Below, in pieces: positions 48,801 to 63,034 of a stretch of 64,000 bases of DNA. The notes under the pieces were generated by a model that was not told where the DNA came from, did not search any database, and saw nothing but the letters and a program-made list of their open reading frames with translations. Source of the stretch: Oscarella lobularis (Eukaryota; Porifera; Homoscleromorpha; Homosclerophorida; Oscarellidae); NCBI RefSeq assembly GCF_947507565.1, contig NC_089178.1, positions 2,170,001 through 2,234,000 on the forward strand, written 5' to 3'. How positions within the stretch are numbered: position 1 is the first letter of the stretch; every line of letters begins with the position of its first letter. The position numbers were made by a program, and so were the translations under genes.

Positions 48801-51800
48801 TTCTCCGGCGGCTTCGAGACGGGCGCCGATGAAGCAGCGGCGGCTTGGGCAGGCGAAAGCGACGTCGGTGGCGGAGGAGCTTTGCGTCGTTTTCTCGGTC
48901 TGAGTGCGTAAACGAGAGCATGATAGCAAGTAGAACTCACGTTCGGATCCTGACAATAATAACATGGTATTTTCCGATAGCAGCACTTAGAAAGAAAAAA
49001 AACGCGAAACTGACCTCGCAGAGCAACATTTTAAGGTAATGGGGAGCGACTTGAGGCAATATCGAAGAGGAGGCGTTCACGAGAGCATTGAGAATTTCAA
49101 CCAAAGCGGTCACGGTCGTGTCAACCCGAGTGATTCCTATGCATGAAAAAGTGATAGATCATAAAAACGTTGCTCTCTTTTTTATTCTACCCGGATTGCA
49201 AATGGGCGTCAAAGCGGCGTTTATTGAGCGTTTGGCATAGAACGACCAAAATACCGATACTAACGTTTCGACGAACCACGCCGCATCGACGGGCGTCGTC
49301 TCTTCGTCGTCGCCGACCTCCCGATTGGCAACGATTCGATGAAGATTCGCCGGTCGCGCTATACCAACGCCTCGTGCCAAGGCCAAAGCCTTCTGAAACG
49401 ACTCCACGTCCAACTTCGACGTGTCGCGAAGAAGATGAAAGACCTGGGCCAATTGAGCGCAGTCCTAACAAACGGTCGTTTGGCGAGCGAGAGACCAAAA
49501 AAAAAGATCAACAAACTTTATGTTGGTGATAATCTTGACGGCTGGAGTAAAACGCAGCGAGTAAGGCTTTTGTCTGAGCGTGTACGATCGGTACGGTAGA
49601 CGCCGTCAAAAGTTGCGTAGCAAAAGCGTAGCACTTCTCCTCGAAAGCGGTCTGAAGAAACAAATTGGTCGAAAAGGAGAAAGCTCGCGCTCGCTATAGT
49701 AATCGTACCTGATCTCTGTTGCCGTCGGAAAAGCAGCCGTCGAGAATCTGGAGACAACTCGCCACCATTTTGTCGTCGAGCGAAGCGTCGCCGACGCCGC
49801 TCCCATTGCCGGCGTCGTATTCCTGTTCGCCGGCAAGGGACAGAGCACTAGCGGAATCCGATCGCGATTCGGCGTCGTCGACCGTTTCGTTCAACCAGCC
49901 GCATTCGTCTTTCGCTTTGCCGTACACTTTGACGCTGTCGATCATCGTGATATTATTCGCATCGTGACTCGGACCGACTAGAAAAAAAAAACAGTTCTAC
50001 GACTCATTTATATTATTTTACGATGTCGCTTTCGCACCTTTGAGCGTAAACTTCTTTTCCACTGCAACCGTCTGCATTTCCTCTCGGGTAAAAGGCAAAT
50101 CGTACCAGCGACTTCGCGTCACCGACGTCGTCATTTGCCGTCCAAATACTTCAAAGTAGCTCGGCGCTTTGTCGACCGACTGACCTCCAACTTGAACTCT
50201 CACGCCGACAATCACCGACGACGACGACAAATTGACGACGACCAAATCAAACCCTGTCGGCTATTTCAAGAAAAAAGAGAGAGAGAGAGAGAGAGACAGC
50301 TAGTTTCGCGCAATGGTTCGATTAAAAACCCCTTTCTTTACTTTAGTACAGGCCAAATACGTTCCTTGCGTGTTGAGACGGACTTTCACCTGTTGGCTAT
50401 TATAAACGTGCAAAATGTCTTTTCCGCCGAACTCGACGTCAGACAACGTTTGACAGTTCTCGAAATGATCGACGGGAAGTCGAACGTGTCGTACGGCCTT
50501 CTGACGAGCTCGAATCGCTCTTCGTCGTCCGACGGTGCGCACGTCGGCGAGAGGATGCGCCGGACGAAACGACGGGCTGAGCCAGTGATTCGTCCTGCCG
50601 TTGTTCGCCAGATAGATTCGAAGGCTTCCGTCGTCCGAGAGGACGATCGTCGTCGTTCGATAGTTGGCGAGTTGAGCGCCGGAGCCGTGACGTATGGAGA
50701 TCATGCCGAGCACTTTCGACTTGGCCGGCATGTTCTTAAATTCTTGCAGTGAGATCTTGTTCGGTTCGACGAGAACCATGACGGGCAAGCCACTTGGATG
50801 CGTCAAGCACATGAGCAAGCCCGGGTGATTTCGTACGTCGCTCCAGTCCGTCAATCCGGCGGAATTTCGACTTCCGCTGATAGAAACCGATTTTTTCCTT
50901 CGTACGACAATCAGTTTTTGGTTACCTTTTGAATTCGATCGGGAACAGCTTCGAAATCGCGTTCGAATTTTCGCCCAAACTAGCGGCGTACGAAAATTCT
51001 TTGGCGTAGCTGAAGAAGAGGAGTTGAAGACCGTGCGAATAGTGGACCGATAGTCCGCCTTCGGCCACAGTGCCGTTCGTTTCCTAACGGATCGTCAAAC
51101 GCGACGACGCAACGCCGAGCAAAACACTTACTTTAAGATTCGCATGTTCAACAATAAGTTGCACTGTCAAATAGAATGGGCCGTGATTCGCGCTGTTTGA
51201 TTTGTCCATTGGCTGAATGTACAGATGACCTTCAACGGTCATCACGACGAGTGTCTGGCTCTAAAAAATACAAAAAAAATCGTCGCGCTTGTCTGCTTTA
51301 CGAAAGAACGCCTACTTTGTCTGAGCAAATAAAAGTAGCATCTCGAATTTTTTCCGAAGGAAGGAGAAAGTAATAGGCGGGACTGATAGCATCAACGGAT
51401 AGGTCGTAGATCTACACAGTGAGAAAATATAGCGGAGATACATGTAGCACTCGGCTTCGACTACTTTTATGAAATCCACTGTAACTATGGCCAATTGAGT
51501 TTGAGATCCGGGCAACCAAATTGGCTTTAGGATGCACTTTCCCTGATCGAGCGACGGATGAAGAACGAGGTGATCGGACACGGCACCCGACGAGTTGAAC
51601 GTCAGAACTTGGCACTCCTAGCAAAAAAGAATGAATATAGATAAAAAAGACGTGGACAAATTCTAAAAATCTGACGATGGCTAAGCTTACCTGTAAGCCG
51701 CAAAGTGCAACGCATTCGTCGTTGCAAGGATTGGACGCGGCTGTGATCACGGTAAACGGAACAGATGAAGACGAAAGTCTCTAAAAAAATTGCAAATAAC

Positions 51801-54800
51801 GAAACGACCGGTCGGCTAGTATAATCGACTCACGGCTAAAGTTAGCTTCTTTTTGGACGATTCGGCCTGTTTCAGTAGAGAAGACAACAGCAAAAGAGTC
51901 AACTTCATAAGAAAAAAGACGTTTCAATGCAACGAGCCATCGCATTTGCCTTACACCGCGGCGCGCACCTTTCCCTTGTCGTGGCATATCAGAAGAAATT
52001 GCTTCTTTCCTCTCGGAGATCCCAAAGCGCACATGGCAACTCGAGTCAACACGTTAGCACCAATAAAGCGCTTCGCCACTTGACCCTGTTCGCCGCTATA
52101 CGACAGTTTTACGTTCTCAAAAGCGCCATCCTGCGAGCTCAGCGTAGCCGTCTGAAGAGGAACAGAGTGAAAAACAGACTTATGACGGCAGTTGCACTCA
52201 CAGTTAGATTGTCCACCATCTCCACTTCCTTGTCGTCGCGGTGAAGTTTTTCAAGCTCTCTGATTCCGTATCCTATGCCAGATTCGGCCTGATTGCGTTG
52301 GCTGACTTTGACAAGAGACGGCAGAAGTTGATCGATGAAATTGAGCGCAATTGTCGGAAGCGAGAACTCGTTCTGAACCAAAGGCGTTAGCCACCACCGT
52401 CTGGGAGGCCTTTTCTTACCACAATGCCTTGCAGATCTTCCTCGTAGGTCTTAATCTGATTTCCCAGCTGAATCAGGTCCGGTGGAATGACTACACTCTC
52501 AACCGATCGGCGTCGTTTCGTACGACGATGATAACTCTGATACGCTCGCTCTTCCTTTCTTGATTCGGATTTCACCGTCTTTCCGAGCGGTTTTGCCAGA
52601 CTTGAAGTCGTTTTTTTCTGACTTTTAGCATCTCCACCGGGAAGCCGTCTTACAAGAGCCTACAACAAATAATACTTTCGTTCCACAGAAATTCCATACG
52701 TTCACGCAAATTTTCTCTCCGTATGGTAACCAAGGTAGAACTCGTGTTTCGGGCCTAAACTTTATCCCCGCGAGCGAATTATGGCGTCCAAGCAAGGGTT
52801 ATCCATCGCGAAGGCCCTCGAAACGAGCACGCGTAGTTTTTTATTACCTTGCAACTGCCGTCCTCTTTCGCGCCGCAATCACAGAAAAAGGAGCCACACT
52901 TGGCATAGGAAAGATCGTGATCCTACCGGCAAAAGTGAAAGGTTTAAAAAAAATCGTGTTATGGAAGCGCTTACCCTGTGGCAGACTTTGGCACAAATCG
53001 TGCAAACTCCCATTCCGTCTACCATGTTGCAAGTATGACAATGATACCTATACCCAAGAGAAGAGCACGCGCGTAGTAACGTTCGACAATAGAAAGCCTA
53101 GCTAAAGGACGATTCATTCTTGTCCTTCCCCTGGGAAAAACTGACTAACGATTGATTCCCCACGCCAGCCAGCGACCAATTAGGAAGAAACTTTACTGTC
53201 GGCCTCAGATTTGACCAAACGCACCCACGGAAAAGGGTTCGTTTGGCTTCGATTTGGGCCTAAAGACGCCTCCCTTTCGCGCAAGTATCCACGTACCAGT
53301 GCTGATGCATGAATTCCTTCTGTGTGACGGTAAACGTGCACAATTGGTTGCAAAGCGCGTCCTCGCCATCCTTGAACAAATTCAACTACGCAAGACCAAT
53401 AACACGACGAGAAATCGTACCGATTCTTCCGTTGCTGAATCGTCTCCAAGATCGTCGCCATAAGCGTCGTCGGCACAATCCGAATCAAGATCCTAAGTGA
53501 AGGCGGCTAGAGCGACGATTCGAGAGAAAACGAAGCAGCGAACCTGAAAACTGAGGTCTCCGTCGTCCGACTCGGCGAACTGCTGCTTCCCTTGCCCTTT
53601 CCTGGAAAGAAACAGCGATTACGATGTAATACAGTACAATAAAGAAGTTTTTTTTACTTTCCAGAGACGCATTTCAGAGCAATCATAATGTCGGCGACGT
53701 ATTTCAGTAGGTCAGCCACCAACCGGGTGGGCAACGTAGTATCAGTCTAGTATGGGAAACAATACATCCAAAGATTGAAGTCGAGTTCTATAGTCACCTT
53801 TTCTTCGCCGCCAGTCAACGGCGGCGGTTTGCTGCGAGAAAGAAAACGATTTACAGAAGACGATGATAACGTGAAAGTAAGCGTTTACCAGAGAGTAAGC
53901 CACTTGACAGCCGCCGCGAACAGTCGCGTGTGACTTTCGCCGGATTTGTATCCCGCTAAATGAATGCAGCTTGGCAGGAGGTTGCCAAATTCTCCGAGAG
54001 GGCCTAGACTGATGAATCCGTCCAGCAGCTTCGAGCTCACAGTTTCAGAAACGGGACTAAAGTCGGCTTTTATCGAACAAAAACGCCGCACCTATGCAAA
54101 CAGCACACTTTTACCTGTCGTGTTTGAACAAGGACGAGATAAAGGTGGCCAGTTGCTCGTGACACGATCCCTTAGCACCGGCATCCTGAAAAAGGTATAC
54201 ATTAGAACTAACGTTTCGAACCGGTCGCGAGATATCGGCACCTTTTCTCCCGCAGCCAGCATCGCTTTGAGCCACGAACGCAGCCGAGACTCTTCGACCT
54301 GATCAAGCTTTTCGAAGGCATTCAAAACATCGGGAGAACTTTCGTCTGGATTAACAGATTGCAACTAGGGGGGGAAAAACGCAGTCTTCCTAACTCACTT
54401 TGAGCGAGCAACTTGTTGAAGAATTTCAACAATTTGGTCCGATACGTCGCTGAAACGGACGGCAAGGAAGCGGTCATAAGAATTTCGACCACATCTAGCA
54501 AAACTCCGTTCCCGTAAAAAAAACAAGAAAAAATTAAATAAAGAAACCAACTTCTGTCTTCTTGCTTAAAGAATTGCATCAACGCTCCGCCAGTTGAAGC
54601 CTTGTCCAGCATATTGCTAAACAATTCGGCGGTGTCGGCAAGAATATCCTCGGCGTACGGACTATAGAAAGTCAGCGTCTAAGAACCGATAAAAAAAAGA
54701 AGTGGCCTTCATCACCTCAAGTGAACGTCCCTGGTCAACATGAGCTCGTCGGATCGAGCTAGCAACTCTTTCAACAGTGCCGTCCTATAGACGTCGCTTG

Positions 54801-57800
54801 AATCGCTTCCCAGGACGAGATCGAACAAGTTTTGGTACTGGACGAAGGGAGTCGCGCTCAAAAACGCGATGGGCTCAGCGAAACGGTACCTTTTTGCAAA
54901 CAAATCCGGTTGTCGCGTCGATCGTTAGCGGTAACAACGTCTTTCCAACGACGTCTTTCATTTCGTTTTCGGTCTCTTTGAAACACCATCTACGTTAACG
55001 AGTCAAATAGGAAGGGGGTCCCATCACTTTTTTGGTTGTCGTGTACCTGAGAAGGTCATCGGTGACTCTCGTGCAATAGCCCATCAGGTGTCGAAGAGCA
55101 CTGCAATAGTAGTACTTGCTGCACACTTTAAGATAAGAGACAATATGAGAATACGAGACGCGTCTATTCAATTGATAACGTACCGACTACGTCTGTGTTG
55201 TAGGCCAATAGAAGAGATCGTATTAGAAAGACGGATTTTTGTTGCCTTTCTTCCTCGGAAAACTGAAGAAGAAGCGATATCGTCGCGCAAGTCGTTTGCA
55301 AGAATGTCGTCGTACCTGATCCACTAAGGCTAGAAGATCCATTTGTGAGACATCGTCCCACGCCGTCAATGCTTCTGTCAGCCTTTCTGGCAGCTTGGAG
55401 ACGGTCAGCTGTTCCGACGATAGTCTATTCACTTTGCCCACCGAGAGCGCTTTCATAAGCACTTGAGCGGTAGAGTCGAGATCCGATTCAGCAGCGTCAC
55501 ACGTCGAGAATTTCATTTCTGTTTTCGTCAAACCCGATCCGCCAACGAGATAGGCTCTCGCTACTTTGGCGAGCAGAGTGAGGTGATTTAGAACGATAGG
55601 CAAAGTCTTCTGCGTTGTCTGTCGAATTTCGTCTAGTTGATCGTCATTTTCACTCGGTTTTCCGTCTTGAGAATAGATTTCGTCCAAAAGAATGTGATAG
55701 CTCGTGAGCACGGCATCCACGCATATCAGATAGGCAACGGGAGGCAAAGACGACGGCGAACGGAAGTATTCCAAACCAAAATCGTACAGCTACAGTGCAA
55801 CAAATACCATGGTAGAAAATCCACCAATCGAAGTTAAAGACTATATCATATCGTATTCACCTCTTCTAGTATGTGTTGAAAGAGTGACAGACAGCTGATT
55901 GTGTCCTTTGCTTTCTTTATAAGATTTTCAACGAGAGAAGTTGCAGAAGCAGTTTCTTCAAGAGAAGCCGACGAGTCGAGAGGTGATAGCAATATACCAA
56001 GCGTCCAATGATTTCGGCGCATTTTATGTATGATATCCAGCGCGACGAAAAGCATGCACAGATCCGACGCTTTCTGCATGAAAAAAAAACAGTCAGAAAA
56101 GGTTCTGCCGAGAAATTTTCAATGTGGGAAGAGGGTCTGGAAGAATAGACATAATATATCGTTATATCTATGCTGGAAGCAATACACCAACTCCAAGAAA
56201 AATTTTATAGAGGCATGGTTACCTAGCTTCGTTTAACAATCAATATATTGAAAAGGCTTCGCTCGACATTTTTTAAGCCTTCGCAGTAACTAATGCAAGC
56301 GACGGGCCGACTCTGCTGCAGTAATTAATGCAATCGACAGGCCGACTCTACTGCAGTAATTAAAAGAGTTAGGAAACTGAGTTTTTCCTTGTTAAGTCTG
56401 GCGGTAAACTGTAAAGGGCAGTTCCTTTGCCTATGAAGTCTGAAGGTTTGGGTATAGGACGTCTATATTCGTGGATTGGGCGAAGGGTCCCCCTTTGGGG
56501 GAACAAGCTTACAGACTCGTCGTTTAATCGCTAGAAGCTCAAAAAACGCGTTTCTCGCGTAAAGAAATTAAAAAAAATCAAAAAAAACATCGACACTTGA
56601 ACACAAACCCCGCGGAAGACGGTGCTATGGAGGTTTATCCGGTGACAGAGGTGCCCAGGAGCTGGGAGAGAGATGCGAGAACTAGGAAGGCGTGCAATGT
56701 TACACCCTTGTCAAGTGAGGCATGAGGCGACCACCGGGCCATAGTGCCTCAAGCCTTGGGGAGTGTTGCCAATCTCCCTTCTATCCTAGCCACGAGCTCT
56801 GCTCTGCTCCATCTGATTAGTACTTGTAAACGCTGGGTATTTATACTGATACGCGACTAGGGACGAACGACTGCAGCTATTCACGATCAAAAACTGACAA
56901 AAGGTGCTTCGTTTGAACCGAAACCTCTGCCAATTGGCCGCAAATGCATTTCTGACCACAAAAACAAACAAAATTTTGCCGCAAATCAATTCAAAACCGA
57001 AAAACGACAAGGAATGTGTGCCTACGTACGCCAGACACGCCTTGTCACGCGACATTGAGCAACCCATGACGTCAATCGTCGCGTTGCTACGAAATGCCCT
57101 AATACGAGAAGTAGAAGCGATGCATCGGTCGTAAAATGCATTGTGGGTCTATTCGAAAGACATTGAGTCGCTATTCGGACGCGAAAAGCGAACGCATACG
57201 CAGTTACGGCAGTACGCTGGGTCAGCAAAATCAAGGTGCTACGTCCGGTTTTATAACGGGCAAGTCAAACGTTCGTCGTTGATACGCAAACAATCCGACG
57301 AAAACGCTACGTAGCTAGACTATTCGACCCGTTCTCGTCCTAACCAATGGGCAGGGTATGATAGGAGAGTGAGGATCGGGGCCCTGGAAAACTACGTCTA
57401 TTCCCCCCCCCCCCCCCCCGCCAAAGACGCACCTCAACGCGATACGAAGGTAAGTCCGATACAGTCTTGAGGAATTCCAGTGGAGGTATCAGCATTTCGA
57501 GAATACGCCAAGCTGTGCTAAAGCAGTAGCAAACAGACTGAGACGTCTGCACGAGAAGAGATTAGACAGGCGATTTAGCCTACGACTGTACCATCAGACC
57601 TGAGCGCCGGTCAATGAATCTTTGAATAGATGAGGCGAGAAGGAGCCGCAAAGCAACAAGTTTACAACGCTCTGATACAGCGTTGGATACGTAGAGCCAA
57701 GCAGAAGAGACACTTCAGAGTTCTAAATAAGAGAGACACAAACGCGCTTGTGTCAAGCGAACGAGTCCCATATACAAAAAAACTAACGAGGATTTCCACT

Positions 57801-60800
57801 TCGGGATGGAGATCGTAAAAGAATGGAGATACCGGATTGACGACCCAACCTGACCCGCCTTAATTAAAATTAGTCGATTATTAATTATTAAAATTGGCCA
57901 ACATCGGAGGACCTCCTTTGTCCGAAGCACTGTCAACGGCCTGCACGTAGTCGCTTTCCATTTCATCAAGAAAGTGAAAGTACTGAACGTTCTCTGCGTC
58001 GTCCTGTTTCCCAACAGCTGGCATCAGTCCGCTGACCGACCCGGGTTTGAACAAATTGATTCCGACCAAATCCAAGACGGAATGTTCCGACAGCGCCGTG
58101 GTCAAACTCAGCAGCATGTAGTCGACGATGAGAAGGAGACGAGCGGGGAGAAGAGGAAAAACCATGCCCAAGTTAGCACTAAAGAACAGGCATTAGAGAC
58201 GTCTCTTTCGTTGCCGGCGCGGCGTGTCGTACCTCTTCGCGACCTCAATCAACGTCGGAACGGCAAAATGGCAAATCAAGTCACGTCGATCTTCGACGCC
58301 GAAATGCTCGAAGAGAAGTTGAAAAAGTTGAACGTGCTCGACGGATAAATCTAGAATAGAAGCGAACGCCCGATTTTTTTTCTTTTCGAATCAGATTTTC
58401 GTGCCGCACCTTCAAAAAGCTTTTCGTCCACCGGGTGATCGCAAATCGATTTTTTGAGAGTAGAAATGAGTCTCTCCCACGCCAAACGGCAACTGGGTTC
58501 CGCTTTTCCCGGCATCTTTTCGCTGTGGTCCTGCTGTAGACTTATCAGATGATGAGCCAAGATGCCGAGCGCTCGCGGAGTTGGACACAAACGCCAATCG
58601 GCGTCGCGTGGACTTTCCGTCATTAGATTCATCCCAAGACGAGCGAGAGCACTCACCTTCAAAACGACAAGAGTGAAAGTCATCTCCCCCCTCCTCTCCC
58701 CTCAGGTTTCCTTACACATGAGTCCTTTCGCCAGATTTTCTTCGTTATTAATGACTGTAGCAAGCGGCCAATAGAATTGGAAAAATTGACGAGGGACGGC
58801 ACTAGAATGTACACAAATTATTCTCTCTTTATTGCGCAGTAGAAGAATTACGTGATTCCGGAATGTCCACCTTCTTATCTAATTTCTTTATCAAGTGAAC
58901 AATTCCTTCAAAGAATGATGATCCGTTAAAGAATTCCCTACACGGTGTCACAATACCGATATATTAAACAAAAACGGATTTACCTTGACAATTCAGTAAC
59001 CGTGCTGCTGCCGCCGCCACTCATAGCAACGAAATCGTTCAGGAAACAAAAGCCAAAGCAGGCCAAATCCATAAACTAAGTCCAAAACTTATGAGGCCGA
59101 TAAGAAAACGCGTTTCACCACTTACAATTTCAGCAGTATAAGAAAATTTTCCTTCGACGTCTTTTTCATCAGAAGCGCCAACAGCTCTTTTCGGCGGCCA
59201 ATCACGAGGCGGCAAAGGCGGCGGCAGTGACAAATCCGTCGACGAACTATCGCTTTCGTTCCCACCGCCATCTCGCGACGTTCCCTCGAACATCTCCCTC
59301 AATCCGGACTCCTGATCGCCGTCGAGTATATCGCCGCCGCCGCCGCCGCCGCCGTCGCCGTCGACACCGCTCGTTAAAGCGCTCTCAATATCAATTAGCA
59401 TTTGAAACAGTGACGATTTATTCGCCGTCGCCGCCGCCGTCGTCGTCAACGCTCGCGGCGGAAGGGGCGGCGGTGACGGCGTCGGCGGCTCAATCAGACT
59501 GCCTCGTTTCGTTCGAGCCGTCACGGCGGCGTCAAAAGCGGACACCGAAAGCGTATGAACGAGCTCGTAAAACGACTTGACGTTCTCCGGATGAAGTGAC
59601 GTCGAATCGATCAGCTGCGCGAGCGGCAAATCCGTAGCTTGAACGGTGATCGATTCCGTCTGAAGGTTCTCAAACAGGAGCACGATCGTTTTTAGCAGGG
59701 AGAGAGCCAGTGCTCCCACGGACGCATTCAGAGCGTAGAGGTTCGTATCGGCTGGGCAGCCGTTAATCAAAATTTCGAGCCCGCGTTTATAGATGAGACA
59801 CAGCGCGAGACGCAAGCCGCCAAGCGTTTTGGAGCCGAGTACAGAAGCAACGGTCATAGGAATTTGCAGCGCGGCTTCGAGAGCCACGTATTTGTTGCTA
59901 GAGCAGGTCAGCCGATCTGCGCCGTACGTTGAATAGAGAGCGGCTGCAAGTGCCGAAGCAGCTGCTATTCGACGCGGTTCATTGTCGTCTTTGACGCCTT
60001 TCGAGACGAGAGACGTCCACAGCGCCGTCACGTTTTTGACAAAAATCGCTCTTTCTAAGAACGATTCGATTCTAAGAAAAAAAAGACGATTTTAATTTTG
60101 CACCGTAAAACCTGGCCAAACGAACGTTCGCCAGGTTTCGCGGTATTCATTTTATTCTAAATCTAACCCCCTCCCTCGATCCTCCTACATTTTGACGTCG
60201 ACTCTTTCTTCTTCAAATAACGTCGCAACGGAATCCGACAGAAGTTCCAAGAACGACGTCACTTCGGGAAGACGCGCCATCGCTTTCAAAATCACCTCGT
60301 CGCCGTCTAAGCGACGCAATTCGTCAACAAGATCATCGTCTTCCTGATTTCGCATCGACGCCGACGCCGACGCCGACGCCGTCGGACGATCAGTCAGGAG
60401 CGTCGTCGACGTCGGAACGGCACTGTATCGAGTGAAAAGATCGCCTAGATTACCGGTCGCCGCCGCCGCCGCCGTCGCGGGGGCGGCGACACCAGGAGTC
60501 GTTTCTTCCGTGACCGGAAGCCTATTGGCAGATTTTTCGGTGACGACGGCGACGGCGGTGGATGGGATAGGGTAGTTCGAAAGCTTTTCTTTGATTTCGT
60601 TAGCGTTTTCGAGGCAAAAAACGTCGGGTCGAACGAGAGATCCGATGACGGTGAGAAATTGGGTCTACAAAGGATCGCGAAGACGGCGCCTCTCTTCTCG
60701 CTTCGCTATTTTCGATTTGCGCGATTCCTACCAGGGCTGATGGGCTCGCTTCCGACGATTTCACTACGGTTAGGGCGTAGGTTAGAAGAGTCCTTTTGAG

Positions 60801-61111
60801 TTCGCGTGCGGGCGAACTAGAGGGCCCTAGAGAAGACGTTATTGGCTCCACTGAGCTTCATTTGAGTTACCTTTTCGATGGGCCAAGTAGTGGCTCGTTA
60901 AGAGAACGAGCGCGTCGTAGAATGCGTCTTCTTCTTTCGCGTGTGTGAACAAGTGCGACGCGCTTGTGAGAACGTGTTCGCTATTTCTTTGGGAGATGAG
61001 TCCTTTCTCGTCCTACCTATCGTTTATTGCCAAAATGACGCTTTCGAGTGCATCTGGCTTGGCGCAGAGCGCACGAACGCAGTCGCTGAGCGTGAAACGG
61101 GCTTCGGCCAT
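39806..61111 (-). CDS. UBR4: UBR4 (p600) giant E3 ubiquitin ligase of the N-degron pathway
   Basis: UBR4 recognises destabilising N-terminal residues and ubiquitinates substrates; it is a very large cytosolic and nuclear scaffold. The start at 61111 ([12 protein letters not shown]) opens a chain of several dozen exons over 21 kb, with introns mostly near 50 bp. Long stretches are recognisable: the UBR box, a beta-propeller region ([20 protein letters not shown]), [40 protein letters not shown]-like sequence and [12 protein letters not shown]. Then come [29 protein letters not shown] and the hemi-RING ([21 protein letters not shown] ... [11 protein letters not shown]). The extreme C-terminus reads [11 protein letters not shown] and ends 39806. 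Exons 46300-45813 and 45177-43255 are unusually long single frames. The whole family order is preserved and no frameshift was seen. Confidence 0.93.
41040..41300 (-). other. UBR4 hemi-RING catalytic module
   Basis: Two exons encode [21 protein letters not shown] and, after a short intron, [16 protein letters not shown]. These are the Cys/His ligands of the single-zinc hemi-RING that supports UBR4 ligase activity. All expected ligand positions are present. Confidence 0.85.
50276..50296. repeat. (GA)n microsatellite in a UBR4 intron
   Basis: About ten GA units lie just upstream of the exon encoding the [15 protein letters not shown] segment of UBR4. Confidence 0.9.
52848..53361 (-). other. UBR box zinc finger of UBR4
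   Basis: Three short exons encode [38 protein letters not shown] and [17 protein letters not shown]. They carry the conserved Cys and His zinc ligands of the N-degron-binding UBR box. The Tyr normally found after AK is Cys here (AKCGSFF). The first intron splits the Trp codon of HWY. Confidence 0.85.
56074..57432 (-). other. Oversized 1.36-kb UBR4 intron carrying an insertion
   Basis: The donor is GAG|GTGCGT at 57432 and the acceptor CATGCAG|AAAGCG at 56074. Other UBR4 introns are mostly near 50 bp. The extra DNA contains a 35-bp tandem repeat, a short hairpin (CCCCC TTT GGGGG near 56490), a run of 17 C (57403-57419) and a TGACGTCA site near 57067. Short open frames on either strand show no recognised domain. 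Confidence 0.75.
56283..56363. repeat. 35-bp tandem repeat, about 2.3 copies
   Basis: Units start at 56283, 56318 and 56353 with GCAGTAA-TAATGCAA. The two complete units differ at only a few positions. The array lies inside the UBR4 intron insertion. Confidence 0.9.
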
Positions 61112-61309
61112 GTTGGCGAAGACCGGATCAATAACATTTAGCGAACACGTGCTATAACGCGTAGGACCGTCCAGGGCCTACGCACGTGGTCGCTAAATGT
61201 TATTGATCGATCTACTCAATACACTATAGTCTCTCCACACTAATAATATCCACTACAGTAAACCACAAAACTGTACAACCATGACTGATTGAATAATCTA
61301 AGCAACAGT

Positions 61310-63002
61310 TCACGTAACTTTCGTCTCATTCATATCTGCCCCGTCTGGCGGTGCTCTTTGGGAAACGTGCGACATGTCCGGCCTCCTTGACCGTGGATAT
61401 CCGCTCAGCCTGTTGCCACCGTATGACGCGGGCGATACGACATAATTTTGATGATCCGTATTATACGAACGCAAATTCGACTGCTGAAAATGGCCTGGCG
61501 AGCGACGCTGGTTCTCAAAGAAAAATTCCATTGACGCATTCTTCACCGATTCAGGAAGTTCGGGCAGATCAGTAGGAGGCGTGATAGTAGGAACAAGTCT
61601 CTGAATCGGAGCCGATGACAATGACGGCGCCGGCGCATAAAGCATGTCCGTTTCAGACGATCGATCCATGCCGAATTTCATCAACGCAGCCTTTTTCGCC
61701 TGATTCAGTTGATCAGGCGATAGTCCAGAGTACACCGGACCATATGAATATCTCGCTTCCGCAGGCGGCTGTGCAATGAAAGCCATTGAATCTTGATGCG
61801 GATGAGGATGAGGATGATGAGAATGATGAGAATGGTGATGGTAAGGAGGTGCAGGCGGCGGCGGTTTAGAGCCATAAAACGATGAAAACACGTGCGCGTT
61901 CATAGGCGCGCGCATCGGCTCTGCCGCCGGCGGAAACGACGGCGGATAGGCAAAGGGAGGCGGTTGGGGCAGCGGTGGCGGCGGTGGAGGCACGTCGTAT
62001 CGCGCAGGAAACGGTTCAAGGTAGCTCAAACCAGACGAAGATAAGGACTGAACGACAGGCTGCTGCTGCTGCGGCGGCGGCGGGGGCGGCGGCGGCGGCG
62101 GCGGCTGCTGATGTTGGGGGTGATGAAGAGGATGGGGAGGATGGTGGTGCTGGGAAAACGATGAAGATTGCGGCGGTAGCGGTCTTATAGGATGACTGAG
62201 AGAACTAGGAAACGACGTGGTGAGAGTAGATGGCACTATTACTTCTTGTGCGACAGACTGATTCCGGCTCTCGTCCGTAAGTCGCGACGACGACGACGTT
62301 GTCGTTTCCGCCGACAGAAGAACCGACGTTTCATTTAGTCGCGATTCCGCTGCTGGAGCCGCCGCCGCCACCGTCGCCGAGTGAATCAATATTGCCTGCT
62401 GTACAGTCGAAGGTGGTTCGTCCGAATGCCAAACTTTGTACGCAATCGCGGATATGTCCTGAGACGCTCCTCCGCCGGCGGTGGCCTCAATTTGGCTCGT
62501 CGGCGGTTTAGAACCTGCGTTGCCTGCTGTCGGTTTCTCTGCTTTGACGGAGTTTACCCCTTCTTCAGCGGTTTCCTCGGAACGTTGATTCGAAGACGGA
62601 GGAGGTGGCTGCTTGCGAGATGACGATTCTTCCGTCCCTGACGGCGAAAGCGACTTCGTCTTGTCTTCAGCGACGGGCGTTCCAATTGGCTTCTTCGTCG
62701 CCGCATCAAAATCCTCCACCAGCCTTTCCGATTCCTTCTCCTTCGGCACGCCGACCGGCAACTGAGACACCGGCGATTTCACGTCAAAAGGCGATCGTAT
62801 GACTTTTCCGTCACGAGAAACGATTTCCTCTCGAGAACGACCGGAAGCAGCCCACTGAGAACTTCCCGACGCCGCCGTCGTCGTCGTCGCCGTTGTCGTC
62901 GTCGTTGTCGGTAGAAACGACGTCTGATGCGGAGGCGGAGGTCGACGCGAAGCCTTCGGTTTTGATTTCGATTCATCCATAGCTGCTTTAGACTTTGCCG
63001 CT

Positions 63003-63034
<32 letters not shown>

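Noticed and set aside
56813-56860. Weak resemblance to the 3' part of 5S rRNA (TTAGTACTTG ... CTGGGTAT)
   Set aside because: The 5' half and the internal promoter boxes are not recognisable, so neither a 5S gene nor a 5S-derived SINE is supported.
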